From NCBI GenBank assembly GCA_900315095.1, contig OMXS01000003.1, positions 62,001 to 126,000 on the forward strand: a DNA stretch of 64,000 nt, in the 5' to 3' direction. This DNA comes from an uncultured Prevotellaceae bacterium (GTDB lineage: Bacteria > Bacteroidota > Bacteroidia > Bacteroidales > Bacteroidaceae). Below, in pieces: positions 1 to 9,490 of this stretch. A program made the position numbers and the translations under genes. Position 1 is the stretch's first letter. Each line of letters starts with the position of its first letter. Below the pieces are notes generated by a model. That model saw only the letters and a list, made by a program, of their open reading frames with translations, did not search any database and had not been told where the DNA came from.

Positions 1-2557
1 CTTTCTTGCCTTCTATGATGTAGATTCCAGCAGGAAGGTCGCTGAGTGATGTGGCATTGCGACGTACCAACTGACCTTGAACATTATAGATGTTGTGTGG
101 CTCGTCATTGCTGATTCTGATACCCTTGATATCATTCACTACTGCAACACCGTCGATGATGAGTTTGCCAGGGATATACTTAATCTTGTAGTTCTGTGCC
201 TCGCCGCCGCTTATGGTAAGAACATACTCGCCTTCTGGGCTATCAAATGTAGCATTGCTTGTAACGGTAGGCAGGGTAGTGAACACACTCTCGTCCTCGC
301 CGTTTACAAATCCCTCGTAGTGGAGAACGAACTCTGGATCTTCCTCATACTGCTTGCGTGTAGCATCCTCAACGGTAACCTTGAGCGGTGCGCCGGTAAT
401 AATGAGATAACCCTCCTCGAATGTCACGTCAGGAGCATCGATTGTGCCTGCAGAGATATGGATTGGATATCTTCCAACAGGAGAATCAGGTGTAGCATCT
501 GTATAAATCTCAGGTGTTCCTGATACGAAGTCGCCGAAGAGTTGATAGCCGAATGACGGATTCTCTTCACCATACTTGCGTGCTGCGTTGCGTGGTTTAA
601 TGGTAGTACCATACTCCTTTACATTAAGTAAATCTTTCCAACCATAAGCCTTGCTATAGAGGTCCTTTGTTCCTGCTGGTACAAACAGCTTGCATGAAGA
701 TGCGCTAATGCCTTCGAATGCTGAAGCGCCTACTGTTGGTGGAGTGCGGCTTTCTGAGCGCAGTTGTGACAGGCCAGAGCAGTTGAGCATAACCTCGCGT
801 CCCATTTCGGTAACTGTTTCAGGAACAATGACCTTGGTCAACTTAGAGCATCCTGCCATAGCGTATGCATGAACCTTTGTCACGGTGCTTGGAATTGTAT
901 ATTCACCTCTTGCTATTGGTGTCATAGCGATGAGTTCGGTGCCGTCGTTGTTGAAGATAGCATTCTCAACAACGGTATAGTTCTGTCCTTCGGTTTCCTC
1001 AGGCATCTGCAGTTCTGTCATGCGGTTGAGCAGAGCCAATGCACCGTCGCCGTAGTTCTTTATTGTCTTAGGCAACTTCAGCGAGCGCAGGTTGCTTGCC
1101 TTGTAGAATGCCTTGTAAGGCAGTTCGTCGTCGGCTGTGGTATAGGTGATGCCGTTCTCTACGAGATACGGGTTGCCACCAGCCACGATGCGCGCCTCTG
1201 AGAGGTCGAGCGAGAACATCTTTCCTTTGGTCTTATTGCCTTCGCTGTCAACTCCAGCCATCTCGCGCAGCAGTTTGAGGTCGCTACTGTTGATATCACC
1301 TGTAATCTTCAACTCGCCTGTTACGAGACGGTCTTCCTCAGCAATCTGATTTGACAGAGTGCCCGGAGTGGCAAGAGTAAGGTCCTTAGTCTGTAAGTCA
1401 ACAGGCGCGCCGCCTTCGATACCGATGACCATGTCCTGATAGTATTTCCACTCGTAGCTGTCAACATCGAGCAGGTCAACGTCATAGTAGCCGTCGCCAT
1501 CACCGCTCCATCCCCAGTTAACACTTACCAGTCCGTTTTCGTCATATCCGTCGAATACGAACTCATGTCCCACTGAGCCAAACCAACTTGATGACACACC
1601 GCCGTACATCAAGGGGCGACCTTCGCTCAGTTCCTTGAAGATGAGACCCATCCAGTCCTCAGTAGAGAGGCCAGAATCGTTGCGGTCGTAGAATGTTGCT
1701 GTCTCAATGCCGAAGTTGCGGCGCAGACCGTCGGCTGCCAGATTGGTGTATGTACCTGAACCGTCCAGCGCATATTCCATGTCTGATGCCACACCACAGT
1801 GATAGCTGAGCAGAGCCACAGCTTTTGCTTGCTCTTCGGTGTACTGCCCTGCGATGTATTGGTCGAGCATGTTGTCATAGTCGTAGAATGCCTCCTCGAA
1901 GTTCACGGTGTATGTTCCATTTCCTCCCTGCTGTTCCACGGTCACCGAGTGGGTGCCGATACCAGTAGTAGGATATTTGTTGTGAGCCAGCACCTGTGCC
2001 ATAGCCGTTGCCACGCATCCTACAACGCAGCGTTCTGTGTCGTTGCCATAGTCGTGGCCGTCGCCGCCGCCTGAGTATACTCCTGGCGGGCAGTAGTTGT
2101 TATATGGTACTGCCTGGTCCCATTTTGTGGTACACATTGTGGGGACATACGGCTCGTAGAGGTCAGGGTTAGGAACCACGGGAGTTCTCTTGATACCCTT
2201 TGCAACATAGTGTTTTCCGGCAGCCTCCATGGCTTCCATCCACCACTTCAGATTCTCGTTCTTGGTGTTTACATCGAACTTGGTGTCGCTGTAGCCCAGA
2301 ATTTCGGGCAGCAGGTCGTCGGTAGAGACGATGGCGAAGCCGCCATCCTCGAATCCCATCACCGATGTTGCCTCCATGCGTTTCAGTTCTTTCACCTCGC
2401 CTGTGCGTGGTGCCTTGTGCATTTTTGAACGATTAGCGTTAATGGCCTTTTTTGCGAGAGACATCATCTCCGCCTTTGTTCTTGGTTTGGCAAATGAACT
2501 AATGGAAATTAGCAATGCAAGACCAATGAACAATGTTGTCTTGTAGTTGTTTTGCAT
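1..2557 (-). CDS. C10-family (interpain/streptopain-like) cysteine protease with LRR and MBG domains, 3' end cut by window
   Basis: The reading frame opens at the ATG at 2557 and stays open to the left edge, about 852 codons. It begins with a signal peptide (MQNNYKTTLFIGLALLIS...). A prodomain is followed by the C10 catalytic core: Cys about 181 in GCVATAMAQ, His about 331 in GHEFVFDGYD, and VNWGWSG after it. The roughly 150-residue Cys-His spacing fits SpeB/interpain. Residues about 410-650 are BspA-like leucine-rich repeats. Two MBG-type beta domains follow (about 655-795), then a sorting-like tail with NIYNVQGQLVRR and AGIYIIEGKK. By comparison with neighbouring proteins only a few residues (VVIK-like) and the stop are missing. 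Likely exported and cell-surface or secreted; the substrate is unknown. Because it has no stop inside the window, automatic ORF calls miss it. Confidence 0.9.
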   Translation of the reverse strand, partial: MQNNYKTTLFIGLALLISISSFAKPRTKAEMMSLAKKAINANRSKMHKAPRTGEVKELKRMEATSVMGFEDGGFAIVSTDDLLPEILGYSDTKFDVNTKNENLKWWMEAMEAAGKHYVAKGIKRTPVVPNPDLYEPYVPTMCTTKWDQAVPYNNYCPPGVYSGGGDGHDYGNDTERCVVGCVATAMAQVLAHNKYPTTGIGTHSVTVEQQGGNGTYTVNFEEAFYDYDNMLDQYIAGQYTEEQAKAVALLSYHCGVASDMEYALDGSGTYTNLAADGLRRNFGIETATFYDRNDSGLSTEDWMGLIFKELSEGRPLMYGGVSSSWFGSVGHEFVFDGYDENGLVSVNWGWSGDGDGYYDVDLLDVDSYEWKYYQDMVIGIEGGAPVDLQTKDLTLATPGTLSNQIAEEDRLVTGELKITGDINSSDLKLLREMAGVDSEGNKTKGKMFSLDLSEARIVAGGNPYLVENGITYTTADDELPYKAFYKASNLRSLKLPKTIKNYGDGALALLNRMTELQMPEETEGQNYTVVENAIFNNDGTELIAMTPIARGEYTIPSTVTKVHAYAMAGCSKLTKVIVPETVTEMGREVMLNCSGLSQLRSESRTPPTVGASAFEGISASSCKLFVPAGTKDLYSKAYGWKDLLNVKEYGTTIKPRNAARKYGEENPSFGYQLFGDFVSGTPEIYTDATPDSPVGRYPIHISAGTIDAPDVTFEEGYLIITGAPLKVTVEDATRKQYEEDPEFVLHYEGFVNGEDESVFTTLPTVTSNATFDSPEGEYVLTISGGEAQNYKIKYIPGKLIIDGVAVVNDIKGIRISNDEPHNIYNVQGQLVRRNATSLSDLPAGIYIIEGKK

Positions 2558-2587
2558 TTTAATATTTATTCTGTTATTATTTGGTTG

Positions 2588-2618
2588 CAAAGGTAACAAA
2601 AGAATTGCAAATAACAAA
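2588..2618 (-). promoter_or_regulatory. Bacteroidota-type promoter of the C10 protease gene
   Basis: On the minus strand there is a TTTG box at 2618-2615 and, 19 bp on, TACCTTTG at 2595-2588, matching the -33 TTTG / -7 TAnnTTTG consensus. It lies about 30 bp before the ATG at 2557. Confidence 0.7.
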
Positions 2619-2620
2619 CA

Positions 2621-2654
2621 AAATCCGCTGTTTCTTAATTAAAACAGCGGATTT
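2621..2654 (-). terminator. Rho-independent terminator after the large secreted protein
   Basis: A perfect 13-bp stem (AAATCCGCTGTTT with its complement) surrounds an 8-nt loop. It is followed on the minus strand by a T-rich stretch. It lies directly downstream of the stop at 2699, and its T-tract overlaps the -33 box of the next gene. Confidence 0.8.
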
Positions 2655-2698
2655 CGTTTAATAATTTAAGTATTCAAGTCTTATAAAGACTCGTTTAC

Positions 2699-5600
2699 TT
2701 ACTTGATGATCACCTTCTTATCGTTGATGATGTAGAGTCCTCTCAGACCCTCAAGGCTTGTAGCCTGCTTGCGAACGAGCTTACCATCGATAGAGTAGAT
2801 GTCAACTGGCTTGCCGTCAACAGTAACCTTGTCGATAGCTGTTGTAGTAACAGGATCGGCAGATACTGGAGCAGACTCCTGGCCGTTGGTGTAAACAGCA
2901 GATACAGAAATTGTATGCTCACCGCTCTCGTCGATTTCAACATTGAATGTTGTGCCATCGGTCTGGTCAACGAGCTCACCGTCAACATAGATGTTGTAGT
3001 GGTCGATTTCGCCACCGCCTGTGGTGAAGGTAATATCGTCGAGCAGCAGAGCCCAAACGTCGGTAGAAGTGTGACGGATAGCGAAGTACTTAGTGCCTGC
3101 AGGCAGGTCAACAGATACTTCCTCCCAATCTACAGCACTTGTAGTCTTAGCCTCCACAAGGCTGAAGCTTGCAATCTCCTTATCGGTAGAAGAAGCCAGA
3201 ACCTCATAACTCTCAGCACCGTAAGAGTCAACGAGCTCGCGAACATAGAAGCTGATGGTCTGTGCAACACCTGGCAGCTCTGGTGAAATCAGCCAGTTGT
3301 CAGTTGCAGCGATTGCACCTTGTGGTTCAGCAACACATGTAGAGATGAAGTACTTGTTGCCGCTGTGTGCAGGATACTGCTGATCCAGTGTGCCAGAACT
3401 TGCTGTAAGTTGTGATGGGTTGAATACCTGCCATGAACCTGGCTGTCCGAGTGAACTTTCAAGTCCATTGAATCCATAGCCCCAATAGCCGTTGTTGCCG
3501 TCGTAAACGGTCCAGTCGCCGATGTTACCAGTCTGGCTAACCTCTCCTCCGTTTTCTCCAGCAGTTGGGTCGAACAGGCCACCGTCATCGAAGTCGTCGT
3601 AAGACTCAACGTCATCAGTTGCTTCCTCGGTAGATGTGCTTGGAGCGCTCCATGCTACGTCAACGGTCTTGCCGTCTTCCTCTACCTCTGCAGTCACGTT
3701 CTCAGGACCAGCAGCAGAAGACTGCTTGATGGTGATGATAGCCTCAGAAGTGTTGTCGGTCTCGTCGAGGTCAACCTCTGGAGTAACGGTAGCTGTGATT
3801 GTTACGTCGCCAGCCTCGTCGAAGATGGTTGTCTCGTAGTCGATATCGAACTTCTTGCTCTCGAACATTGCCAGAGGCTCCTCGATATCCTGGTTGAAGA
3901 GTTCCTTGTCGCCAGCCTTAACTGTGAGGTTATAGCTGTCGATGGTTTCCTCACCGATGTTCTCAACCTTAGCGGTAACGGTTACCTTGTTACCAGCCTG
4001 AACGGTCTTAGGTGCAGAGATGTCAACAGCGAGGTTGTACTGATAGAGGTCGCCAATCTTGATGTTGTCGATGATTACAGTCTCTTGAACTGCAGGGAAG
4101 TTAGCCTTGAAACCAATCTGGTTGTAGCGTCCGTTCTTAGCGCTTGAAGGTATGCTAACCTTGAATGACTGATACTCGTCGGTCAGAGTAACGGTCTCAA
4201 CGTCTGTTGATGTTCCGTCTGGTGAAAGAACGAATATTGTCAGGGCGCTTACGCTGCTTGTACCCTTCTTAGCATCGAAGATGATGGTTGGGTTAGCAGC
4301 AGGGTTAAGGTTCACCTTACCAGTGAAGAATGTAACCTCACCAGCCTCTCCATATGCCTGAAGTGCAAGTGCAGCATCGTCACCGTCAGAAGTGTCATCT
4401 GTTACGCCAAGTCTTGCATTGTCGCTAGAATCCCATACATAATGCAATGTCGAACCTGTGAAGCTTTCTGCAATTGGCAACTCGTAAGGAGCACCAACAA
4501 TAGCGTATGTATAAGCATAGGTAGGATCGGTCTCGTTAGTGCCAACCTTTACAGAGGCACCGAAGTACTGGAATTTCTGATCGCCTTCGTCAACTGGATA
4601 GTCGAATGTGCCGGTGGTTTGGCCTGTTACGGTTCCGAGGATTCCGTCCTCAACGAGATAATCGCCGAAGATAGATGACTCAATGGCCAACTTGTAGATG
4701 CCGTATTCAGCATTAGCTGGGTTCACGTAGCCGCCGTTAGCACCAGTCACCTCATCCCAAGCGAATGTCAGAGATGTAGCTGTGTCGGCAGTCTTCTCGA
4801 AGCCTGTTACGGCAGCAGGAACATCCTGTCCAACGAATACGCTAACCTTGTTAGACTTCTGTCCGTCACCGCTTTCGTTAGCAGCAACAACGTAGTAAAC
4901 GTATGTCTTGCCGTCCTCAACGTCGGTGTCGGTCCATGTCTGTGCAGAACCAGGAGCAACGCCGGTCAGAGTGTTAACCAATACGTCGTCACGATAGATC
5001 TTAACGTCCTCAGTGCCGCTCAGAGCAGAGCCGTCAACAGCATTTGCAGGAGCAGTGAATGAGAGGTCTACATTGAGAGCACCCTCAGCACCTGGAGTTG
5101 CTGTCAGTTCTGCGGCAGCAGGAGCGGTAGGCTCTGCACCAGCCTCAATTGACAGCTTGCTAACGCAGAGGTTGAGTTGGTCCGCATCAGAAATAGCATG
5201 GATAGCGATGTAATAGATGCCATTTGCAGAAACAGTGAATTCGCCCTCATAGTCGTCGAAATTACCAGTGCCTACAACAGTCTCAGGTATTACGGTCTGG
5301 TTGAGGCCAGCTGCAGTAGCTTCCTGTCCAACCTTCACTTCCATTTTCTCAGGCCAGTTTGCGCTTCCCTTAGCACTCACTGTGATTTTGTAACTCTTGC
5401 CTGCAACGAGGTTAAATGGAGCAGAGATGAGGTAGTCGTCAGCAGCGTTTGAAGAACTATAGCCATAGTATGTGCCGTAACTTGCACTCCATGTCCATGT
5501 CTTGCTGTCAGCATTGTTATCAATAATAGAGAATGTTGAGAAGGTCTCGTTGGTTGTGAGATTAAATGTGTAAGGTACATCGAGAACAGCAGTCAGGAAT

Positions 5601-8185
5601 ACAGAGATTTCCTCGCTCTTTCCGCCAATGCCAGAAGCACCATAAGAGATAACCTGATACTTGTGTGTACCGATGGTCAGGTCAGAAGCAATGTCCATGT
5701 ATGTATGTGCTGAGCCTGGAGCAGGATTCTCGATAGTGTGGATGACGTTGCCGTCGCGCAGAATCTCAATCTTTGTGATGTCGCCTTCAGCAAGGTCTGC
5801 ACCGTCGATAGACTTTGTAGGAGCGTTGAATGCTATTGTAGCACCCAGATCATCGCTAAGAGGAGTGACTGTCAGATCGTCAACAGCTGCAGGAGCATTA
5901 CCCTCAGCGCCAACCTCGATAACCAACTTCTTAATCTTCAGATTGAACTGATCGGCATCAGATGTAGCGTGGATAGCCACATAGTAAGTGCCAGCCTCGT
6001 CTGGAGTGAAGGTGCCTTCATATTCAGTATCTGCAGAAGTCTTAATAGTTGTCTCAGGGATAATAGTTGAGCTCAGTCCTTCAGCAGTAGCGGTCTTGCC
6101 TGCCTTAACCTCGAACTTCTCTGGGTATGTATTGCTTGAAGCAGCAGTAACTGTAACGTTGTAGCTCTTGCCAGCCTCCAGTTTGATAGGCAGGATGAGG
6201 TAGTCGTCAGCTTGGTTTGTACTACTATATGGATAGTATGCACCGTAAGAAGCAGACCATGTCCAAGTCTTGCCGTCATTGTTAGCATCGATTACACCAT
6301 AGTCGTCGATAGTTCCCTCCTGTGAGAAGTCGCCAGTGTAAGGAGCTGTGATAGGAGCAGCCTCAATGAGGAAGTTGTCAACATACTGCTTAAACATGTC
6401 GTTAGACGTGTTGTGGATACCGATGTAGTAGTAGCCAGTCTCAGTTACGGAGAACCCTTCTGTCTCGTATGTTGAATAATCCGTTTTATTATTAATAGTC
6501 TGTTCAGCCAATACTACGGTTCCTGCTGACAGAGCATCTGCAGTTGCCTCTTTGGCAGCTTTAACCTCAAATGTTTCTGGGTAATCTGTAGACTGAACCT
6601 TAGAGTCGATGGCAAAATGATATTTCTTGCCTGCAACTAACTTGATAGCCGGAGAAACGAGCCAGTCATCGTTAGGCGCAGCATAACTAATAACAAACTC
6701 ACCATTAGAAGCGCCCCATGTAACACCATCGTTGTTGGCATTAATTACTGTGAAGTGCTTCTGTAATGAAGCATCGCTGAAGTCGTTGCTATATGGCAGC
6801 TCGTCAATCTGTGTTGGAGCTGGTGCCTCAGCATAGAGAGTAAGAGCAGAAATCCACTGCAAGTAGTAGATGCGGTCCTCAGCAGCATTACCCAAAAGTT
6901 GGTTTGTTGAGGTAAGTGTTTTGGCGGTGGCATCATAGGTCATAGTGAAAGCATCTACCAAAGATTCGCCGTCTGTACCGTAAGCCCAGATTGGCGTGGT
7001 ACCGTAGTTGCCAATGAACTGTTCGCTTTCGAATGTAACGGTTGTGCCACTGATAGTACCCTTAATCCAAGAGTCAGGGAAGTCGCTGAAGATACCGCTA
7101 ATATAAACGTCGTTGTCAACAAAGGCAACATTTACGTCTGTACCAGTAACGGTGGCACCGTCTTCGTCGGTCTGCTCGCGATACCATGTTTCCACTGTAG
7201 CACCTGCAGGCAGTTCAACGAGGTCTGTCGAAGGTGGAACATATCCTTCGTCCAGTGTCCATACTGTGCCGTAGTCGCCATAGCCTTGCCATGAGTTGTC
7301 GTCGTCCCAGAATATACCGATGATTTTGCTGCTGCTTGAGCCTCCCAGCGAAATAGTGTTGCCGTCGATGGTGAATGTGATGTCACCAGAGCCTCTTGTA
7401 GCACCGGAACTGGTATAATCTCCCCAGTTAAGACTTAGCGTTGCATCATAACTAGCAGAGTAACCCAATGGTTGAGCACCTGCCACTGTGATGGTGTTGC
7501 CTTCCTTGGTTCCCTTTACCCATGAACCCTGTGAATATCTTGTGACAGGGTCTTTGATATATACAGTGCCATCGGAGGTCTCAACTATTGTTACATGACC
7601 GCTTTGTTCAGCCTCATAAACACTTCCACCGCTATAATAAAGAGCAGTACCTGTACGGGTGTAGTACTTAGTTTCGCCCTCTGCAGGAGCAGTAATGATA
7701 CCGTGCTCGTCAACGGTCTCTGCCTTTCGCGGAGCCTTGTTAGCAGAAGCGGTTGCAGGGTTGAATTGCTTGAACAATTCAGCCTTTGCGGCGTCGTTCT
7801 TCTTTGTTTGCTCTTTTGACAGACTGCCAACATAGTTCTTCACAGGAACGTTCTTGAACAGTCCGTTCTTCGGAACGAACTGTGGGCGCTCGAGGCTAGC
7901 CCAGTTTACCTGTGGAATGACCTCAGAAGCAGAAGCTTCCTTAGCGGCCTTGTCAATAAGATACTGTTCTTCCTCCAGAGAAGGCTTCTTCTCATCGGCA
8001 ACAGTTTGCTGCGCAGCAAGAGTCTTGGTGCGAACAGCATTCAATTCAGATGCCTTGATGCGCTTTTGACCAGCCAATTCTGTGCCAGCCTTTTTCTTCG
8101 GCGCCTTAGAGTTCTGAGCACCTGATGGCAATGACAGCAACAGAGCCGCTGCCAAAACCAAGAATGAGGTAGTTCTTTTACTCAT
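2699..8185 (-). CDS. Large secreted multi-domain protein (choice-of-anchor J, FnIII and CARDB-like repeats, sorting tail)
   Basis: About 1,828 residues from the ATG at 8185. An in-frame ATG at 8209 is possible, but the signal peptide MSKRTTSFLVLAAALLLS starts at 8185. Two beta-rich repeats (about 150-450) precede three related choice-of-anchor-J-like modules (about 465-610, 620-755, 875-1015). Each has the pattern NNDGKTWTW...ADDYLI...AGKSY...PEKFEVK...YYVAIHA. FnIII-like linkers, a CARDB-like segment (about 1380-1495) and a fourth, divergent jelly-roll module (about 1540-1725) follow. The C-terminus (DIYSIDGKLVRK...GLYIINDKKVIIK) resembles type IX secretion sorting tails. No catalytic motif was recognised, so an adhesin or carbohydrate/protein-binding role is an inference. 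It is monocistronic, with its own promoter and terminator. Confidence 0.85.
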   Translation of the reverse strand: MSKRTTSFLVLAAALLLSLPSGAQNSKAPKKKAGTELAGQKRIKASELNAVRTKTLAAQQTVADEKKPSLEEEQYLIDKAAKEASASEVIPQVNWASLERPQFVPKNGLFKNVPVKNYVGSLSKEQTKKNDAAKAELFKQFNPATASANKAPRKAETVDEHGIITAPAEGETKYYTRTGTALYYSGGSVYEAEQSGHVTIVETSDGTVYIKDPVTRYSQGSWVKGTKEGNTITVAGAQPLGYSASYDATLSLNWGDYTSSGATRGSGDITFTIDGNTISLGGSSSSKIIGIFWDDDNSWQGYGDYGTVWTLDEGYVPPSTDLVELPAGATVETWYREQTDEDGATVTGTDVNVAFVDNDVYISGIFSDFPDSWIKGTISGTTVTFESEQFIGNYGTTPIWAYGTDGESLVDAFTMTYDATAKTLTSTNQLLGNAAEDRIYYLQWISALTLYAEAPAPTQIDELPYSNDFSDASLQKHFTVINANNDGVTWGASNGEFVISYAAPNDDWLVSPAIKLVAGKKYHFAIDSKVQSTDYPETFEVKAAKEATADALSAGTVVLAEQTINNKTDYSTYETEGFSVTETGYYYIGIHNTSNDMFKQYVDNFLIEAAPITAPYTGDFSQEGTIDDYGVIDANNDGKTWTWSASYGAYYPYSSTNQADDYLILPIKLEAGKSYNVTVTAASSNTYPEKFEVKAGKTATAEGLSSTIIPETTIKTSADTEYEGTFTPDEAGTYYVAIHATSDADQFNLKIKKLVIEVGAEGNAPAAVDDLTVTPLSDDLGATIAFNAPTKSIDGADLAEGDITKIEILRDGNVIHTIENPAPGSAHTYMDIASDLTIGTHKYQVISYGASGIGGKSEEISVFLTAVLDVPYTFNLTTNETFSTFSIIDNNADSKTWTWSASYGTYYGYSSSNAADDYLISAPFNLVAGKSYKITVSAKGSANWPEKMEVKVGQEATAAGLNQTVIPETVVGTGNFDDYEGEFTVSANGIYYIAIHAISDADQLNLCVSKLSIEAGAEPTAPAAAELTATPGAEGALNVDLSFTAPANAVDGSALSGTEDVKIYRDDVLVNTLTGVAPGSAQTWTDTDVEDGKTYVYYVVAANESGDGQKSNKVSVFVGQDVPAAVTGFEKTADTATSLTFAWDEVTGANGGYVNPANAEYGIYKLAIESSIFGDYLVEDGILGTVTGQTTGTFDYPVDEGDQKFQYFGASVKVGTNETDPTYAYTYAIVGAPYELPIAESFTGSTLHYVWDSSDNARLGVTDDTSDGDDAALALQAYGEAGEVTFFTGKVNLNPAANPTIIFDAKKGTSSVSALTIFVLSPDGTSTDVETVTLTDEYQSFKVSIPSSAKNGRYNQIGFKANFPAVQETVIIDNIKIGDLYQYNLAVDISAPKTVQAGNKVTVTAKVENIGEETIDSYNLTVKAGDKELFNQDIEEPLAMFESKKFDIDYETTIFDEAGDVTITATVTPEVDLDETDNTSEAIITIKQSSAAGPENVTAEVEEDGKTVDVAWSAPSTSTEEATDDVESYDDFDDGGLFDPTAGENGGEVSQTGNIGDWTVYDGNNGYWGYGFNGLESSLGQPGSWQVFNPSQLTASSGTLDQQYPAHSGNKYFISTCVAEPQGAIAATDNWLISPELPGVAQTISFYVRELVDSYGAESYEVLASSTDKEIASFSLVEAKTTSAVDWEEVSVDLPAGTKYFAIRHTSTDVWALLLDDITFTTGGGEIDHYNIYVDGELVDQTDGTTFNVEIDESGEHTISVSAVYTNGQESAPVSADPVTTTAIDKVTVDGKPVDIYSIDGKLVRKQATSLEGLRGLYIINDKKVIIK

Positions 8186-8350
8186 AATTGAATTTTTAAA
8201 GTGAAACATAAATATTAATAGAAATTAATTTAATCCTTAGGTTGCTATTGGTTATATTATTGATTTTTGCTCGGCATAACATGCTTTCCGTAGGCAGTTA
8301 TTGGCTGTATTGGGATGTTATTTGTAGTCACGCCAAGAAATACACGTTTG

Positions 8351-8381
8351 CAAAAGTACAAAAAAAAATATTAAATGCAAA
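8351..8381 (-). promoter_or_regulatory. Promoter of the large secreted protein
   Basis: The minus strand has TTTG at 8381-8378 and TACTTTTG at 8358-8351, with a 19-bp spacer. It implies a leader of about 160 nt before the ATG at 8185. Confidence 0.65.
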
Positions 8382-8474
8382 CGTTTTCGTAACAATTTAC
8401 CTATTTTTGGTATTAAAAAGTTATAAAACATACCAAATATATGGTATTAAACGCGGTTTCAAAAGAGGGGAGCT

Positions 8475-8718
8475 GGAGTCAACAAAGTCAACAAAGTCAA
8501 CAAAGTCAACAAAGTCAACAGTCAACAAAAGCCCTTTTCGGGATTCAGGATTTTATGTGTCTCATTCTTTATATTATATATATATTATAATATATATATA
8601 ATATAAAATATATATACATATATTTTTAATAACATCCACCACAGCCAGCTGTCTGTCACCGTGGAAATCTCAAAAACCCCTTTTGTTGACTGTTGACTTT
8701 GTTGACTTTGTTGACTCC
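8475..8718. repeat. Element A: inverted arms of 9-bp tandem repeats around an AT-rich palindromic core
   Basis: The left arm (8475-8531) is GGA followed by tandem GTCAACAAA units, ending GTCAACAGTCAACAAAAG. The right arm (8680-8718) is its exact reverse complement except that it has two fewer 9-bp units (39 against 57 bp). Between them lie a GC-containing shoulder and an AT core (about 8566-8628) of alternating TATA runs. The 614-bp gap between 8210 and 8823 holds only this element and the upstream promoter. The translated STKSTKST open frames here are artefacts of the repeat. Confidence 0.9.
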
Positions 8719-8823
8719 ATTAATGCCCTTTCGCATGATGAAAAACCATGTTTTAGAGGGCGAAAGATGGTCTGTTGGGGGGCGGAAAGCATATCTTTCT
8801 CAACGCTCTTGCTATGCTCTTGC

Positions 8824-9480
8824 TCAGAATGCGCGTAATGTGTCGTCTGAAACGGTGAAGTGGATGTCGCGGCCGAAGACAGGCATGCCATAGACTTTCT
8901 CGGGATTGTCCTGCACGCGCGGGCGGGGGTCGAGTTCAAGCACGCCGATGAGTGCCTGCTGCTGTTCTTCGGTAAGTTCTGCCTGTAGTTGTTCGCTGAG
9001 CTCCACGCGGAGTTTCTTCCATTCCGTTTGCTCCACGAAGCCAGAGCGGGCATCGGGCTTAGAGTCGCAATACTTGATATACGGCTTGATGTCGAGGATG
9101 GGCGTGCCGTCCATGAGATCGGCGCCGCTGACAGTTATTACAGGTCCGCGCTTGTCGTCTATCTCCACCTTATTTATATACACGCACGAGAGACCTATGG
9201 GGTTGGGGCGGAACGGAGAGCGTGTGGCAAACACTCCCAGCCGCTTGTTGCCTCCCAGTCGGGGAGGGCGCACGGTGAGGCTGTCGCCTATGGTCTTGTT
9301 GGCTGAGAACTCCCAGATAATCCACAGGTGACTGAAGTCCTCCAGCCCTCTCACGGCATCCGCGTTGCGGTATTTCGGTTCAAATACAATCTCCCCTGTC
9401 AGTTGCTCCACCAGTCCGCTTTGTCTCGGTATGCCGAACTTGCTGGTGAATGGAGAGTGGAAATATGCTATCGGCTTCAT
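8824..9480 (-). CDS. trmO: tRNA (N6-threonylcarbamoyladenosine(37)-N6)-methyltransferase TrmO (TsaA/YaeB family)
   Basis: 218 residues. The family methylates N6 of t6A37 in threonine tRNAs using S-adenosylmethionine. Recognisable signatures are IAYFHSPF at the N-terminus, FSHLWIIWEF, RPPRLGGNKRLGVFATRSPF, RPNPIGLS and LMDGTPILDIKPYI. These cover the YaeB-like beta-barrel domain (residues about 1-145); the C-terminal part (about 150-218) with LDPRPRVQDN is also typical. Length is normal for the family. It lies 10 bp downstream of the RAYT-like gene on the same strand, so the two may be co-transcribed. The 3' side faces repeat element A, which may act as its terminator. Confidence 0.92.
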   Translation of the reverse strand: MKPIAYFHSPFTSKFGIPRQSGLVEQLTGEIVFEPKYRNADAVRGLEDFSHLWIIWEFSANKTIGDSLTVRPPRLGGNKRLGVFATRSPFRPNPIGLSCVYINKVEIDDKRGPVITVSGADLMDGTPILDIKPYIKYCDSKPDARSGFVEQTEWKKLRVELSEQLQAELTEEQQQALIGVLELDPRPRVQDNPEKVYGMPVFGRDIHFTVSDDTLRAF

Positions 9481-9490
9481 GTTTTGAAGT

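Noticed and set aside
8242-8601. Open frame with STKSTKSTKST repeats
   Set aside because: It is translation of the 9-bp tandem arm and AT core of element A; the opposite arm gives the same peptide at 8670-9053.
8475-8718. Possible CRISPR array (also considered for the arrays at 12.7, 17.7 and 38.7 kb)
   Set aside because: Units are 7-22 bp with no unique spacers of regular length and no cas genes nearby.
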